Origin: Lantana camara
Lineage: Eukaryota > Streptophyta > Magnoliopsida > Lamiales > Verbenaceae
NCBI GenBank assembly: GCA_037501455.1
Contig: CM074865.1
Location: 38,794,501-38,858,500 of the forward strand
Length of the DNA stretch: 64,000 nt
Direction: 5' to 3'
Shown here: piece by piece, positions 36,501 through 47,184 of the stretch
Position numbering within the stretch: position 1 is the stretch's first letter
How the letters are laid out: each line of letters starts with the position of its first letter
Notes under the pieces: model-generated
The model's database searches: none
Told to the model about the DNA's origin: nothing
Seen by the model: the letters and a program-made list of their open reading frames with translations, nothing else
Position numbers and translations under genes: made by a program

Positions 36501-39500
36501 GTTCGTCGGTGAAGTTTATGTAGTAAGGTTACGGTTAAGGTTAAGCCAGTTCACTAAATCAAAACTAAAAAACAGGGGTAAGAACTCAGGATAATTTGCA
36601 AAGAGAATAATAACTATAAATTAGGGCGAAAGGTGCTTCACAAAGTAAAACCTGAACTACAGCAATAAAGTGTTGTAGTAGGATGGGAAATGTTATGGCA
36701 TGGTTCTTTTATCTAGTAAGAGAATGCTTTCAATCAATGAACATAGTAAGTAAATCCCCTTCACAAACACAAACAAGTCCTTAAAGAAGGTCAAATCAGC
36801 AATAACCTTCACAAGCGGATAAACTTTTGGATGCTAAAGTCGATGCATCCTATAGTGACAATAATAAAAAAAGAAAAAGGATTGCAATTCAGCTCTAAAG
36901 ATATCTAACATCTGTTTAGTCAAAACATGAAATCGCAAACCTCACTAAGAATATTATGTTTGTGGTATCACCCAACAAAGACAGCAATTAACATGCATAT
37001 AAAACAAATCTGCACTTTTAAGTTTTCTTCTCCTGCCGATTAAATCTTGCGGGGAGACTCTGATAGTATCAATTGCACATCATATTCAAAAATAGAAGTC
37101 ATTCACAATTTAGAATTAACTTTAATCAACTTCAGTGAAAATGACTCACATTTTTGCTTCCTCCAACCCTTGAACAAAGGTTGGTTTCTTGCACTTGGAA
37201 TGACAGGATGACAGAAGGCCCTTGAGAAAAGAGATAACTTGTTTCCTTGTTACCCTGGATGTTGATGAAGAAAGAACAAATTTAAGTGGGTTCCCACATG
37301 AGGATGTAAAATTACCACCCAGTCAACTACCAGTCCGATAACACTCCAAGAAACTGTCCAACAGTCTACACTAGGACAAAAATCTTCAGAACTGAATAAC
37401 TAATAATACCTAGCAAAATCATGGGTACCAAAGAATTGTACAAGGACTGATTTTTCTCCAGAATGTTTGCTTAGACCCTTGTGTTCACCAACATGAGATT
37501 CATCCAAGACAATCGCAGGCCATATAGCATGTCCTAATCAAAGGAACCAAAAGATGTAAGTAAAAATTAAAAAACTTCCATAAGCTACAAAACTGTACAT
37601 GCTAGAAAAAGATAAATTAAAACTGGAACGTAAAACAAAAAGACTTAGATGGGCATTAGGCATGTTCTCCTCCCAGTTATTGATACAATTAAAACAAACA
37701 TTGTTTCTGTCCTTACCTCTAAAAATATATATAAATTAATAAATATCATAAGACTCGTTGATGCATATATGAACTTGCATGCTCAATGAGTAACAGACTC
37801 ATAGCTAGATAAATGGACTAGATTACTGGAATAATATTACATTTATGATGTTTTGCACTGGACTCAAATTTGATGGGGAAGAGATATAGTGGTCCATGAG
37901 GCAAATCATGATTGGCCAGCCTGGCAATTTCACCAAGTCAACAGAGATCAGCAAGGTCAAGCAACGTGAACCCAGCAGGTCAAGGTCAAGGTCCCTCAAA
38001 GTATAACATATCGGCATCGACCTCAGACGTTCTCCAAAGTGGTTCTTATGCAAAACCCTAATTTGAGGACATGTAGTTGACCCTGAATTTAGGTGGTGGC
38101 TGCTGATGCTACTGGGTGGAAAGTCCCACGTCCTTGACCTATGGGTTGCCTACCAAGCCATATGTGTCAGCACAATTAACAGACGGTTTAACAAGGTATT
38201 TTGGTTATTTTAAACCCCCGGTTATGTGTCAGATATGGCAATTTACCTGGCTATAAATACAGTCAGACATAAATGATACAAGCATGCTCATTTATTACCT
38301 CAAATTAGCCACTTTGTGTGGATCTCTCTCTCTCTCTTTGCTCAACTGAATTTAAGCATCGAAGGGCTATAGCTGGCCTGGGTCACCCTATGAAGCTGAT
38401 TAGTGTTTAGCTGATACAGGTCAGAGCCACTCTTTCTCTAACTTTAAGATTGGCCAAACTAGACCCCACTGGAATTATGTCAATAATAACCTTATTCCAA
38501 AATAATTCTTATTACCACAAGAAGGTAAATTTACATAGATGTAGGGTGTTAAAATGGAAAAGATTTAATATCTTCCTATCCTTACTACTTTTAGCAAATT
38601 ATATTTGAAACGTACAAGCATATCAGGTAACACATCTGATATTATAAAATCCACCGGATATATCTACTTTTAACCTTCTCAAAATCAAATGCATATAGAG
38701 ACGCACCAGTAAGTTTAGCCCAAATGATATCTCCAGTTTCAATCTCCTGGCAATCATCCAAACTAGCAGCCAGAACCATCATCTCATTCACATCAATCCC
38801 ATCAGCTTCTGAGCTCTTTTCGTGGAACTTCAGTTTCAGATTTTGCATCTCCTCAAAAGAGACATGAAACTTGATTCGCTCATTTGACAATACCAAGTTC
38901 TCGTCCTCTCCGTCCTCATACTTCACCTGCATTACACTCCACATAGTGTCCTCATTAATATAATCCTACAAAGGGCACACGCAAATCTAAATACAAATAA
39001 ATAAGCATTACATGGTGCCTCCCGGTCTCAGCATCGTATCCAACCACTTTGCCAGAATACCAGCTTGCATCCAGTGGCCAGTAGACCTGTTCCCACAAAG
39101 TCCCGAATTACATTTGGTAAAAAATTGCACTTAAAAAGACCATTTTCACTGCATGTGAAAATTCACAGAAATATAAATTTTGAGCAGCTCAATAATATGT
39201 AAACTATGATTCATTAACATCAATAAATGCAGCCCATGTGATAAATGCAAGTTTTACTTTTTATAGTGATATCGGATGTGCACATTTTATGCAGACTGCT
39301 TAAGATTACTAAAGTTCATACCTTGCATTGTAACCCAATAAATTTCTTTGGATCAACCCCCTCAAAACTGAGCCTGAGCACAAGAAGCATCCAATTGTGA
39401 TACCAATTAAACATCATGATGTGAGTACTTGAACGCGTGATATTTGAAGATTGGAGAAACCAAGACATACCAGACCCATTTCTTTGTCCGAACACCTCCT

Positions 39501-40132
39501 GATTTTTTTAAGTCTGTTTCCAAAGATTCAGTTTTCCGCTTCCTGCTCTCAACATTACTGACGATGCTGTTAAAATTCCTATTTTTTCTAATATTTTTAC
39601 AATTATTTTCGTCTAAACTATCATCCAACTGTGTTTGATCAGCTACTTCGCTTGATGATTTACATTCAACCCCCAATTTAATTGACTCGGTAGCACTTCC
39701 CATTCTCCTCCGCTTAACCACACTGTCCCCTAATTCCCCTACATTAACAGTTAATTCCTCCGATTTCACACCTAAACCCATCAAAATCAACGACTCAAAT
39801 ATTGAGGGTTTTCTCTCGTCCCTCTTCCGGCGTCTCGAGTAAACCTGGGTAACCCTAGGCTTCAAGGCAATTGAACGGTGTTTGAATTGATCGTGGCTGC
39901 TGATTTGTGGAGGTTTACGGGCAGCAGCCTTGACCTTTTTCGACCCGGTGGCGGTAACGCAAGGAGATGTAGCGGAGTATACGTCGCATAGCGGGATGTA
40001 CCTGAGAGGAGCATTCCCCCTGTGAAATTCATCCTCTTCACGCTCTTCCAATGCGGGGTTCAGCTTCACGCTGGTGGTTCTATCTGATGAGAGGGGTAAA
40101 TCGGCAGCGGAAGGGAATGCAGCGGCAGCCAT
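24522..40132 (-). CDS. ATX1: ATX1/ATX2-type trithorax histone H3-lysine-4 methyltransferase, 24 exons, 1104 aa
   Basis: Nuclear enzyme that methylates histone H3 Lys4 using S-adenosylmethionine. ATG at 40132, TAA at 24522-24524. Exons: 40132-39471, 39373-39322, 39086-39012, 38926-38707, 37533-37410, 37254-37150, 35932-35724, 35366-35274, 34887-34790, 33128-32973, 31514-31377, 31103-31056, 30675-30558, 30443-30378, 30291-30230, 29995-29939, 29287-29219, 29078-28880, 28144-27863, 26746-26685, 26606-26529, 26137-26042, 24839-24736, 24663-24522. The sum is 3315 bases, all introns are GT..AG and all phases close. Domains in order: PWWP (about 320-400, [17 protein letters not shown]), FYRN (470-515, [11 protein letters not shown]), FYRC (545-600), PHD (635-695, [12 protein letters not shown]), extended PHD (690-815), SET (945-1060, GIHGFG, NHSCEPNCYS, YDYR), post-[11 protein letters not shown]. 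Length fits Arabidopsis ATX1/ATX2 (about 1060-1080 residues). ATX1 versus ATX2 is not decided here. No break was seen, and catalytic motifs are intact. Confidence 0.95.
24840..26041 (-). other. Intron 22 of the methyltransferase gene
   Basis: A 1.2-kb intron inside the SET coding region, splitting NHSCE from PNCYS. AT-rich, nothing else recognised. Confidence 0.6.
26747..27862 (-). other. Intron 19 of the methyltransferase gene, with an internal duplication
   Basis: The first copy at about 27091-27361 recurs at 27362-27800. Shared pieces include TTTCATGCAAATTGGAGT, GGCAAAGAGCAAGTGCT and AATGAGCTGCCTTC. The second copy has about 155 extra bases near 27510-27663. Confidence 0.75.
28145..29938 (-). 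other. Introns 16-18 of the methyltransferase gene
   Basis: Intron 16 (29288-29938), intron 17 (29079-29218) and intron 18 (28145-28879) surround short exons 17 and 18. AT-rich, with no other feature seen. Confidence 0.55.
31515..32972 (-). other. Intron 10 of the methyltransferase gene, with a G-quadruplex motif
   Basis: A 1.46-kb intron. The plus (template) strand at 31615-31639 reads GGG-AT-G5-T-G6-T-G7, a strong quadruplex motif with 1-2-base loops. Nothing else recognised. Confidence 0.65.
33129..34789 (-). other. Intron 9 of the methyltransferase gene
   Basis: The longest intron, 1.66 kb, separating the FYRN-side and FYRC exons. AT-rich, with no element boundary recognised. Confidence 0.6.
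35933..37149 (-). other. Intron 6 of the methyltransferase gene
   Basis: A 1.2-kb AT-rich intron with GT..AG ends. Nothing else recognised. Confidence 0.6.
37534..38706. other. Intron 4 of the methyltransferase gene, with a possible antisense LTR relic
   Basis: About 37840-38440 reads like a degraded plus-strand Gypsy LTR: GGCTATAAATACAGTC at 38248, a TC microsatellite at 38321, then TTTAAGCATCGAAGGGC near 38352, an order seen in many plant LTR leaders. No termini or TSD were found. Confidence 0.35.
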
Positions 40133-40215
40133 GGGGAATAACTGGGAATGAGAGAGAAGGGAGAATTGTTTTCACTTTCACCTTTCTTCTTTGTATGGGC
40201 AATAAGAATTCTTTA

Positions 40216-40224
40216 TTAGGGTTT
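40216..40224 (-). promoter_or_regulatory. Telo-box (AAACCCTAA) in the 5' leader
   Basis: The minus strand reads AAACCCTAA between the candidate TATA box and the ATG. Telo-boxes near start sites are common in plant genes and are bound by TRB-type proteins that recruit chromatin factors. The role here is inferred. Confidence 0.4.
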
Positions 40225-40297
40225 TTCAAGGAGGGAAATAATCGATTTCCCGCCGTTGGCACTTGGCACCTGAAGAATAAGATTGGGAACTGTTCGC

Positions 40298-40306
40298 ATA
40301 TATATA
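40298..40306 (-). promoter_or_regulatory. Candidate TATA box of the methyltransferase gene
   Basis: The minus strand reads TATATATAT about 165 bases upstream of the ATG. A start about 30 bases downstream would leave a 5' UTR of about 135 bases. Confidence 0.4.
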
Positions 40307-40330
40307 CTACGTCGAGCAAGTGCTCGCCTC

Positions 40331-40843
40331 TCAGGTGCTAATTTATAGTAAAAATGAGCACGAAACTACGAAACTACGAAACTCGAGCACCTTTTCCCCT
40401 TTTTATATTTCTCGATAACATATTTTTTTTTTTTTTAAAGTCAGTCAATAAGACCATAGAGGTTTTAACCAGGTTCTTCCTCATTTATTAACAAGAAATA
40501 AGTCGAGTACAATCAGTACATCCAAAAATCAAGTAAAGCACACGTATAAAAGTGTCCACGGAAATAATAAGGCATGAACAATCTCAGGCGATTAACAAGT
40601 ACAAAATATTTAGAGGTCGAAGTCCATTCGAGGACTTGCCATCCATAATTACAGGCTAGCAGCTAAGTCCCAATACACGACAATCAAGTCAACCTCTAGA
40701 AATACATCAAGATTCAGACTAGAACGGTTCAGAGGCTTATTCCCAATTCGCACTGACCTAGTGAGTTTGCTACTTAAAACTTGGTTCGAACTAACTGTGA
40801 ATGATATAACAATATTAAAGGGCCAAATGTTGTTGACCAGGAT
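40331..40843. other. Upstream spacer of the methyltransferase gene
   Basis: No gene or element was recognised between the promoter region and the Copia remnant at 40844. A poly-T run lies near 40425. Confidence 0.4.
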
Positions 40844-41541
40844 TGTTAGAAGATTTGTGTTTATCTTCTATTTTAGGGAGAATCTCATTAATTATGTAAA
40901 ATATCTCTGACTTGTAGGGATTCTTCTACCTATAAGTTATAGTCAAATTGTAACTCTTTTCATACAGATCTACAAAATTACATAATGAAAACTTCAATTT
41001 CTCTCCCAAAAGCGGCGTTAAGATTATTGGGACTCAGTTTTAACATCAACATCCTCGTCCCTTTATCCTTCTCAAAACCTTAATTGGCCTCGATTTGGCC
41101 TATACCTAACAAACAACCAGCATGTTTGATCCTACATGTAGTAAAATTGTAGATCCGACATTTGAAAAAGGTTCCATTCAAATACATGCCTATCATACTC
41201 AAAACCCGACCACAAAAAGTGTCCCAATGGATCTTTGATTGTGGGGCAACCGACTCTATGACCTTTTATCTCGCAAATATTCTTGAGCCCACTTCACCCA
41301 CTAAAACTCATATTCAAACTGCTAATGGAGAATTGGCTAAGGTCAAAAAGGATGGAGATTTGAATTGTGTAGTTCTGATGTATCCTCGTTTTTGCCTTGT
41401 ACAGGACATTCATACGAAGGAGATCATTGGGTGTGGTACTGAGCGTAACGGTCTATACGATGTTGATGAGGTTTAAACCCAGATCCACAACCCTCCTATC
41501 AAAAGGGTCTGCTGAGACACAAATCTAGCTTTGGCACCGAC
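40844..41541 (+). mobile_element. Copia remnant: LTR-like piece and protease fragment
   Basis: LTR-like sequence starting TGTTAGAAGATT at 40844 precedes a short frame (41162-41476) with the Copia protease motif WIFDCGATDSMT, then HIQTANGEL. The C-terminal protease region follows (VVLMYPRFCLVQDI, GTERNGLYDVDEV). The middle of the protease is deleted between them. The remnant ends where the large Gypsy element starts at 41542. Confidence 0.6.
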
Positions 41542-44500
41542 TGTAGCGCCCGGAACGGTGGGCCACCACATCCCCCGCACCTAAACCCGAACCCACATAT
41601 GAAATGGATTTCCATACATGAGCTCAAGTCTAAGCGAACGGGAACCTACACTCACACGCTAGACTAAGTGGGGCTAAAACTCGGACAGAGTGCGCAAAAC
41701 AAACAAACAAGAATGCGGAAGCAATAACTTAAGGATCGAAAAGAGCTCTAAACTAACATTTACATCATATACAATGGCCTCACGGCCCAAAAATAGGTCA
41801 AGTATATACATCAAGAGTTCATAATCCTTCAAAATATAATTCTAATACCAAATACATAAGATGAGTGTCCAAAAGCAGGAATTATGAATGCAACTCGACC
41901 TAGACACACAAGTACAAGACCACGACTCGCACTTCCCCGCCTAGCTCGAAACAACCTGCACAGAATGTGGGAAAAGAGAGGGGGTCAGTCAACAACTCGA
42001 CTGAGTGAGGGGGCTAAACGCACACCCACGCCTAAATATATATAAAGCAGAGCATATAACAAAGGTGATAGCCATGAATCGAGACTAGGGTTTTACATAC
42101 CAAAACCTTTTTTAAAGATAGCATATAATATTAAGAGAAAACCTATCTCGATCCATGATCTATCAAACATAACACAACATAAACATAAGCCCGGCGAGAA
42201 CGGACTATCCTAAACTCCTCCATACATAAACTGAAAGCGTAAATCATAAATCAATCCGACCCCAACAACATGGTGATCGGGAATCAAACCCTTTCCACCT
42301 ACTTACGTATGTACGAGGGGTAGCTACCCCACAACGTACTCGGAGTATCACGCCTCATCAACCTCCAAGAATCGCGCGTAACACTACGAATGGGAATCAT
42401 GCACAGGCTTAACCCGACGGCCCTTGTCGTCCCGGGCGTCCTTACCCACAATTCCCGGGGCCCAAGATACCTTACCAAATACCAATTCCCATCTTTTAGG
42501 GCATACTCGCTCAAACATAACGTAAACAAATTCAAAATCATAGCTTACATATGCTCATATTTATACCATTTTCATAAACGTAAAACTTATTCACAAGATC
42601 ATAACATAGGTTAAGCACTCGTACTTAATATATATATATTCGCATACGGGGTGAGAAAACCACACATATTCGGCCATAGGTCGTTTAACTAGTACAAAAG
42701 ATCCTAACCTCACCTTATAACAAAAGAAGGGTGGATCAAGGCAAAACGAACAAAGAGACACCTAAACTTCGAGCTCGGCAACGTCCGGAAGGGGCTCTGA
42801 AACAAAAGAACATAAAACCCTAGACTTAGACTCAAATATGAACCAATTAGACGCTCGGCAATGCTCATGCATGAAATGGATGATATTTAAGTGCATATAC
42901 GTATCACTTAAAGCATATAAATTCATAACTTGGAACCTTCTATCAAATCGAACCACAAATAATTCAAATTAATCATAATAGTTCAAACAAGGCATAAAAA
43001 TTCAAATTCATACATGAACAAAGTACACGGCAAGAACGAAACATGAAAGTAGTAACTTAACACTCAAAAAGGGCATACAAAGGTATTTCGGAAGCAAAGG
43101 AATCGAACCACAAAAGTTGAAAATTTACATTTTACACAGAGGCCTCCGAAACACCCGTGTCGTGATCCCAAGGTACTGTCAAATGCCCGTGTCGTACCCT
43201 ACTGTGACGATTTTGCCTTCCCAAACAGGCGTTTGCAAAATACACTAAGGCACCAAACGCCCGTTTAGATCGGGTCTGCAGTGAAAAACTGGCGAGAAAC
43301 AGGGGTTCGAACCAAATTCCAAAATACCAACATATTTCCCAACAAATGCAATAAGAACAACACATTACATGCTAAATACACTAATGAATGCATATATAAC
43401 CAAGAATGCAAGTGTTGAAGCTTCAAAACACAAACCCGCAAGGATGAAATCATACTCATTTATGGCCAAAATGAAATAAATGCAAGTCCCAACCAAAACC
43501 AAGAAATAAATGCAACTTACTTGACATATAGCACACATGAATGAAGTCATACAACAAATAAATTCAACCAAGAATTCAAATATTACAAATTTGGCATGAA
43601 CCCTTACTATTCACATATATCCACAAACTCAAACAAAAAACTCCAACTCAAGAGAAAACAATCGGTAGAAAGATAGAGGATGTCGTGGAGAGTTCGGTGT
43701 TAGGAATAGTGCCCTAGAAAGCCGATTAGTCATAATCCGTTTTGGGACTTTTCTTGTATCACAGACAATCTTTGAATAATATACGATTGATTATAGGCAA
43801 TCACTTCTTTATATGCCAATACGTGTTTTGTGTGTTTCCATTACGTGCGCATGTATGAGAACTCCCCTAATCCTGATGACTTTAGGACTCTACCATTTAG
43901 GTGAAATGGTTCATGAAACGAGCCCTATATCACATAAGTCATGATTAGTAAAATACTCCAAGCCGATGAGTCCTACAGATAGTGGGAGTGTCAACCTGAC
44001 TCCTCTAAGGCTTGCTTGTGGGATCACGCCCTTAAGAAGGACCACCTTGTTTCATGGAAGTGCAAAGTGTATAGTTGATACGTGCGTGATACATGAGGGT
44101 GCTTACTTCAATAAGTAAGTTCACTGAGGTGCCCCGTGTGAGAAGATTCCTAAATGGGAAAGGAAGTTTCTATTTCAGGAAATGGAAACTTCCAGATTAG
44201 GAAATATCTCACGAGTCATTGATGTGATTAATTGATCCTTAGACTTGAGGTTCCATGTCACTTTATGAGTTAACTCTGTAGTCTTTGGTATAAGCTTTAA
44301 AGGGTGTCGCCTTAGACAACTGATTCAAGGCTTATGCTGGGGCTGCACAAGTAACTCATGAAAGTGAATGAGAATCAAGAAAGGACCTACACTTGCATAT
44401 GCAAGGTGATCTCTTATTGTGTAAGTCATTCATATGCCATATGGAGTCCTTGGCCAAGGCAGTAGATCAAGACATCAAGAAAAGGGTTTCTTGGATTGAG

Positions 44501-44850
44501 ATCAAATGGATATGAAATGCACTTAGCTTTAAGACCGGATTATTAGGGTTCTGATTATTCCCTTGCCCTAGATCTTGGTTGAGAGATAGTAAGTAGGAGG
44601 ATTGTATCTCACATGAATCAATGACTTAAAGGTTCTGTCGAATCCGAACATTCCAATTCAGCTAGGGGTTAAATACCTGTTGCTAGACTATGGTCGTTTA
44701 ATCTGTGGACTGATTAATTAATTAGTGAATTAATTAATTAGGGTCACTGCTAATTGAATTGAGAACCTAGAGGGTCACACACAACAACTTGGTTACATGA
44801 GTTGAGGCTTTAAAATGATTAAACGAGTTAATCAAGCCAAGAGGGTTCCA

Positions 44851-44926
44851 CACGTGTGAAACCACACGTGTGGCTCACGTGAGTGACACGTGTCATTGTG
44901 ACACGTGTCACACACGTGTATAAATA
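44851..44926 (+). promoter_or_regulatory. Six-fold G-box (CACGTG) array with TATA box, solo Copia LTR
   Basis: Perfect CACGTG hexamers start at 44851, 44865, 44876, 44887, 44902 and 44913, most within 10-bp palindromes. TATAAATA follows at 44919. Spacings are 14, 11, 11, 15 and 11 bases. G-boxes bind plant bZIP and bHLH factors (ABA, light and stress responses). A second TATA-like site lies at about 45264-45271. Confidence 0.7.
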
Positions 44927-45270
44927 TATGTGTATATTTATTTATGTATTAAATAATTAATGTGATTAATTATTTAATAGACTTTGGTTTAATTTTGAAT
45001 TAAAAAGAAAGTCTTATTTTGGAGAAATATAATCTAGTTAATTAATTATGAATTAATTAATTAGATAAAATAAGTTATTTATTTTAAATAAATAAAGTAT
45101 AAAATTATCCAAAAATAGTTTGGATATTTTTAGCTCTCTTAAAAGTTGATTTGAATTAGAATTCAAAGTCAAAGTCAAAATTACTTGATGATCAAGTAAT
45201 AGGAGAGAGAGAGACCAAAATCCTAGCCCATTAAGGACTAGGAATTTCGTCCCTCCCCTTTCTTATATAT

Positions 45271-45290
45271 AGGGGAGCTCATGCTCCCCT
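45271..45290 (+). other. Perfect hairpin after a TATA-like site in the Copia LTR
   Basis: AGGGGAGC pairs with GCTCCCCT across a four-base loop, immediately after TTATATAT. The same hairpin is at 57652-57671 in the other copy. Confidence 0.65.
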
Positions 45291-46403
45291 TTAGAGCTAA
45301 TCGAATTCTTTTGGTTCATGTGTTGAACACCATCCTTTCTCCAAGATAAACGAAACCCTAGGTTAAGCCTAAACACTAACTAGAGAACTAGCATCCTTAC
45401 TAGTTAGATTGTAGCCAAGTTGGTGGACTATCTCTAGAGAGCTTCAAGTTAGAAGTTTTGAAGATTCGAGCTTTACCAAAAGTGGGGATCAAGCAAAACG
45501 ATCAGAAGGGATGATGTAACGATTCTGAACCCGACGTGAAGCGAATGAAAAAATCGAACCAAAGAAGATGGCGAAAACCGTTCGTCCATATCCGGAAGGA
45601 TGAATTTTTTCACGAGGGTTTTGTGACTGGCAGTTTTCTACTTTCGCAAAACTGGTTTTCTAAGGGAGTTTCAATCCTGCTTTTCTCGTTTCATGTTTCT
45701 TTCTTTATGTTATATTGTTAAGAACATCTCTAACATGAATTGAATCTAGGTTGGTGTGGATTGCTATCCTGACAATGGATTCTGAAGTAGAAAGAGACTT
45801 TTGAGGGACGGGTTGTCAAGCCGCGAGAAGAGCGTTCTTGGGTGGCTTGAAACGCTTCAAGAAAGAATAAAAGAAAAGTAAGTTTTCTATCTCTATGAAT
45901 TTGGATACACGATTGCGAGTTCAAGATTCTTTAGTTGGAAAAATTTTTAAATTCCGCTGCTTTCTGATTCCTGTTTTCCAACATTCGGAACTTACTTCGA
46001 ATCGGAAATTGATCAAGAAATGGTAGAGATATGATGATTCAAGGTTGAACAAAGCTTGGGACAAAGTTGAGAGCTTCTTTTCTTCTTCGTTGGTGAAATA
46101 ACGTAATGAGGGAAATAAGAGGGTTCAAGGCTTTAAGTCTTGGACCGGTTCGGTTCAAGGGGGTTCGGTTCGGCTCAAGGTTTCCCGGTTCAATTGGTTT
46201 GGTTCAAAAGGTGTTGGGTTCAAATCCAAAATTATCATAATTCCAATATAATCAAAATTCACATAAGCTTAAATAGATTCAAATAAGACAAGTAAGAAAA
46301 TTATAAGAAATAAAACGACGGTTAAATCATATATTATATAATTAATGAATTTAAATCGTGCACATATATCATACCTGTACGGTTGAACAGTCGGGGTGTC
46401 ACA

Positions 46404-46417
46404 ATCTTCCCTCCTTA
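46404..46417 (-). other. Gypsy polypurine tract
   Basis: The minus strand reads AAGGAGGGAAGAT directly before the 3' LTR start TGTGACACCCC, only some 14 bases after the pol stop codon. Confidence 0.75.
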
Positions 46418-46430
46418 AAAGGACTTGTCC

Positions 46431-47184
46431 TCAAGTTCGATCCGACTTCTCAAACAAACCTGGGTGGGCCCTTCTCATCTTTTCCTCGGTTTCCCAAGTC
46501 GACTCCTCGGACTTTTGATCTCTCCAAAGCACCCTGACCAACGGAATTTGCTTATTCCTTAATTCTTGTAACTTACGGTCTTGAATTGCAACCGGATGCT
46601 TTTCTATTGTTAAATCCGGCTCTAACTAAACCTCTTCAACTGGGAGAATTGTTGCCTCGTCGGGATAATACTTCCTAAGCTGTGAAACATGAAATACGTT
46701 GTGTATCCCGGTTAAACTTGGCGGTAAATCCAATCTGTAAGCCGTGGCTCCAATTCTTTCCAAGATCTCAAACGGCCCAAGGTAGCGTGGATTAAGCTTT
46801 CCACCTTTACCTATTCGAGTGAAGCCCTTCCTAGGAGATGCTTTCAGAAAAACTCTATCTCCGACCTCAAACTCTAAGGGTCTTTTTCTCTTATCGGCGT
46901 AGCTCTTCTGACGAGCCTGAGCTGCTCTCATCCTTTGTTGAACCATATGAACTTTCTCAATAATAGCAGCAATATTCTCCTTAGGCTCGGCTCTCTCGAG
47001 TTTATCCTCTTTAGTCCATCTCCAATCCTCAATATCCCAAAATAGAGGAGACCTGCACTTCCTTCCATAAAGTGCCTCGTAAGGAGCCATCTTAATCGAA
47101 CCTTGATAACTATTGTTATAAGCAAACTCAACCAAAGCCAGGTGCTCGTCCCACTTATCCTGGAAATCCAAAACACACGCTCTA
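46431..47184 (-). pseudogene. Gypsy integrase C-terminus and chromodomain (broken)
   Basis: Picks up integrase after the solo LTR: FQDKWDEHLALVEFAYNNSY, YEALYGRKCRSPL, then the GKLNPRYLGPFEIL domain and FHVSQLRKYYPD. A TAG stop after PVEEV is followed in the same frame by a chromodomain-like tail (QIPLVRVLW, STWETEEKMR) ending at a TGA at 46431-46433. A chromodomain marks the chromovirus clade and normally steers integration to modified histones. Confidence 0.8.

Larger units (their letters stand above)
43698..45983 (+). mobile_element. Solo Copia LTR in the Gypsy 3' LTR
   Basis: TGTTAGGAATAGTG...TTTTCCAACA is flanked by TTCGG on both sides (43693-43697 and 45984-45988). It matches the LTR at 56079-58038 but retains 327 bp (45494-45820) that the other copy lacks. 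It has no PBS, interior or second LTR, so it arose by recombination between the LTRs of a complete insertion. Confidence 0.9.
41542..46403 (-). repeat. Gypsy 3' LTR (about 2.57 kb native), split by a solo Copia LTR
   Basis: The plus strand starts TGTAGCGCCCGG and ends GGGGTGTCACA, preceded on the minus strand by a polypurine tract. The first 1.55 kb match the 5' LTR at 54530-56078. Inverted repeats of the AAACGGGCGTTT type lie at about 43145-43270. Confidence 0.85.

Noticed and set aside
38642..38706. Continuation of the exon 4 frame past AKLTG
   Set aside because: A GT donor at 38706 follows ACTG, and the PWWP domain continues in phase in exon 5. The extra residues are intron.
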